Assembly: GCF_028331445.1 (NCBI RefSeq)
Contig: NZ_JAQMHX010000023.1
Location: 1-45,231 of the forward strand
Source: Candidatus Phyllobacterium onerii
GTDB lineage: Bacteria; Pseudomonadota; Alphaproteobacteria; Rhizobiales; Rhizobiaceae
DNA length: 45,231 nt
Reading direction: 5' to 3'
Positions within the stretch are counted from its first letter, which is position 1; every line of letters starts with the position of its first letter. This document shows, piece after piece, positions 43,956 through 45,231 of this stretch. The translations under genes were made by a program, and so were the position numbers. The notes beneath the pieces are model-generated. The model saw nothing but the letters and a program-made list of their open reading frames with translations, was not told the origin of the DNA and did not search any database.

Positions 43956-44336
43956 CTAGCGCACCCTGATGGCGGTATGACCCGGAGTGGCGGTTGATTG
44001 GTCCACTGAATTCATGTGCATCCTCGATCCCGAACTAAACACCCGATGGCTGGTGCCGATATGGGGCCGCTGCAAAGGAACGCCGTCAAAATCTTGCCTG
44101 AAGTCGCCAAGCGGTTCCTGATCGGTGTTCCCGGTAGGGTTCAAGCGGGAGCCGCCCATGGACTGGGATGAATTCACGCTGCCCATGGAGCTATCGAGAG
44201 ACTGGCCCGAATGAAAGCCTCCACCCATGCCGCCGCCGTGGCCTCCGCCCATGCCCCCGCCGCGTGCAAAAGCGGAGGCGAACGGTGTGGTGACAAGCAA
44301 GGCGGCCAATGCCGTACGTAATACTAAAGAGCGCAT
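43956..44336 (-). CDS. Gly/Met-rich exported protein
   Basis: 126 residues. Signal peptide MRSLVLRTALAALLVTTPFA, cleaved after AFA, then RGGGMGGGHGGGMGGGFHSG, a Ser-rich stretch (LDSSMGSVNSSQSMGGSRL) and a basic tail (TPGHTAIRVR). AGGAG lies 9-10 nt before the ATG. The Met/His/Gly content could bind copper, but this is only a composition argument. It resembles the other Gly-rich exported proteins of this window in design but not in its signal peptide. Function unknown. Confidence 0.65.
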   Translation of the reverse strand: MRSLVLRTALAALLVTTPFASAFARGGGMGGGHGGGMGGGFHSGQSLDSSMGSVNSSQSMGGSRLNPTGNTDQEPLGDFRQDFDGVPLQRPHIGTSHRVFSSGSRMHMNSVDQSTATPGHTAIRVR

Positions 44337-44579
44337 GTTGAGCGTCTCCTGAACTTGAGGGCAAGGTCGTCGCCCTCTACTGCAAGTCCGTCTGGTTCCG
44401 TCGCGTCACGATGAATGTCGAGCCATCGTCGGCGGTTCCCGGCTTGCTAAACTGATTTATGATATACTTGTCGTAATTCAAGGTAACGATAAGTAAATTA
44501 CATGTGAGAGGTCGTGAATTACATTGTCAGCAAAGCAAATATCCGGGATCAAGAAACGTCATCGCTCCACAGGCGAAAC

Positions 44580-44681
44580 TCAATTCAGCGCGAATACATC
44601 TCCTGTTGTAAATGCCAGGGTCACGATCGTCGCCGACCCGACCAGAAGCAGCATTATCCAAATCGCATCGAGCTTTTTCAT
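44580..44681 (-). CDS. 33-residue membrane peptide
   Basis: A minus-strand ATG at 44681, with AAGGA about 8-9 nt upstream, encodes MKKLDAIWIMLLLVGSATIV, then TLAFTTGDVFALN and a TGA. It is basic at the N-terminus with one hydrophobic segment: either a small inner-membrane peptide or a minimal exported one. It is supported by homology inside the window: the frame at 4867 has the same LD...LAFTTxDVFAL pattern and the same strong ribosome site. Too short for usual gene finding. Confidence 0.6.
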   Translation of the reverse strand: MKKLDAIWIMLLLVGSATIVTLAFTTGDVFALN

Positions 44682-45130
44682 AATCTTATCCTTGTGCCCT
44701 GGGGTGACCGCCTCGATCTCAAAGATGTTTCATCAGAGACAGGCGGAAGTGGTGATGAGCCAGAAACGTACGGCTTCCGGAATAATAGGATCGGTAACAG
44801 GCAGGAGCTGCCGACGGAGCTTCGTCGCTGAAGCTGCTACGGTCATGCAGAATAGGATGATCAAGTATTGAACTGCTTCATGGCGGCCACTCCTTCGCAA
44901 CTCGTCAATATAGGATAACGAGGCGACGGTGGATGATCCATCATACAGACGTGCGGGTGAATAGCGCCTTGGTTTGTAAAAGTCATACTTTAGTTTGCTG
45001 GCCTGTGGCAATGCAACGCGCCCTTGCGGCGGAGTAAACCTGCGCGAGTTATGGTATTGAGAATTATCCAAGCTGTGTAATCGATTTACTGTTTTCTATT
45101 TGCAATCAATCGGATTGTAGGGGGAATCGC
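44682..45130. other. 449-bp intergenic region
   Basis: A minus-strand open frame covers much of 44733-45071 but has no motif, no signal and no ribosome site. It probably holds promoters for the 33-residue peptide and the kinase-like gene at 45131. Confidence 0.35.
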
Positions 45131-45231
45131 ATGTCAAGATTTTCACCTCTTGCTGCAGGACTCATTACCTCAGCGATTTTCCTGTTGGACACTTTGACGG
45201 AATTGGACATTGCCATCGCCGTCCTCTACGT
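45131..45231 (+). CDS. N-terminus of a probable membrane sensor histidine kinase (partial)
   Basis: An ATG at 45131, with GGGGA upstream, begins MSRFSPLAAGLITSAIFLLD, then TLTELDIAIAVLYV to the window edge. A first membrane helix followed by a short D-x-L-D loop and AxAVLYV is the usual beginning of rhizobial PAS/histidine-kinase proteins with a small MASE-like membrane domain. Only 33 residues are visible, so the kinase assignment is inference. Confidence 0.5.
   Translation, partial: MSRFSPLAAGLITSAIFLLDTLTELDIAIAVLY

Noticed and set aside
1..45231. tRNA, rRNA, phage or integrase genes and attachment sites
   Set aside because: No cloverleaf with CCA-side features, rRNA core sequence, integrase motif or att-like direct repeat next to a tRNA was seen on reading both strands.

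Overview
The window reads as an alphaproteobacterium of the Hyphomicrobiales (Rhizobiales: Brucella/Ochrobactrum, Phyllobacterium or Mesorhizobium-like). The pointers are a complete bioB-bioF-bioD-bioA-bioZ operon behind a GntR-type BioR regulator with BioR boxes, together with small families typical of this order (DUF992, DUF6494, DUF6880, DUF2231, short AraC regulators). No rRNA, tRNA, phage, CRISPR or intact transposase gene was seen. The mix of accessory catabolic, efflux and regulatory genes would suit a chromid, a large plasmid or a variable chromosomal region; this is inference.

Layout. 1-6.0 kb: an alpha/beta hydrolase, then a decayed stretch (hydrolase remnant, chaC remnant between two copies of a dispersed repeat), an old-yellow-enzyme reductase, small exported proteins and a broken pseudoazurin. 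6.2-9.0 kb: a pentapeptide-repeat protein, a short AraC regulator, and enolase-superfamily and epoxide-hydrolase remnants. 9.0-13.6 kb: an MFS transporter followed by a very large regulator (winged helix, NTPase, TPR-like C-terminus). 13.6-16.0 kb: a Gly-rich exported protein, a DUF6494 protein and remnants of chrB and of a TauE/SafE transporter. 16.0-21.9 kb: bioR and bioBFDAZ, five overlapping intact genes with two BioR boxes ahead of bioB and one ahead of bioR. 22.3-26.9 kb: a broken AaeA-like efflux adaptor, intact molybdenum-hydroxylase genes of the IorAB type, and a 5'-truncated GlxA-type regulator. 27.0-31.0 kb: a DUF6880 protein, a hypothetical protein and two Gly-rich exported proteins. 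31.7-36.7 kb: an RND permease, its frameshifted adaptor and a small exported protein. 36.8-40.9 kb: a truncated metallo-beta-lactamase-fold gene, a DUF2231 membrane protein, a duplicated leader segment, an IclR regulator with a premature stop, a truncated RraA-like gene, and DUF992 and DUF6494 proteins. 41.0-45.2 kb: a truncated iron-sulfur subunit, a DUF900 hydrolase remnant joined to an aldo-keto reductase remnant, the divergent MerR regulator with a textbook 19-bp-spacer promoter, an XRE-type gene without a start, a Gly-rich exported protein, a 33-residue membrane peptide, and the start of a probable sensor kinase.

The coherent functional unit is biotin synthesis. BioZ (KAS III-like) makes the pimeloyl precursor, BioF, BioA, BioD and BioB complete the ring, and BioR probably represses both itself and the operon. 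The most striking property of the rest is decay: about twenty genes are broken by frameshifts, in-frame stops, internal deletions or truncations, with an intact essential operon in the middle. Several breakpoints coincide with short repeats that occur more than once in the window. All assignments come from reading the sequence; no database search was run.
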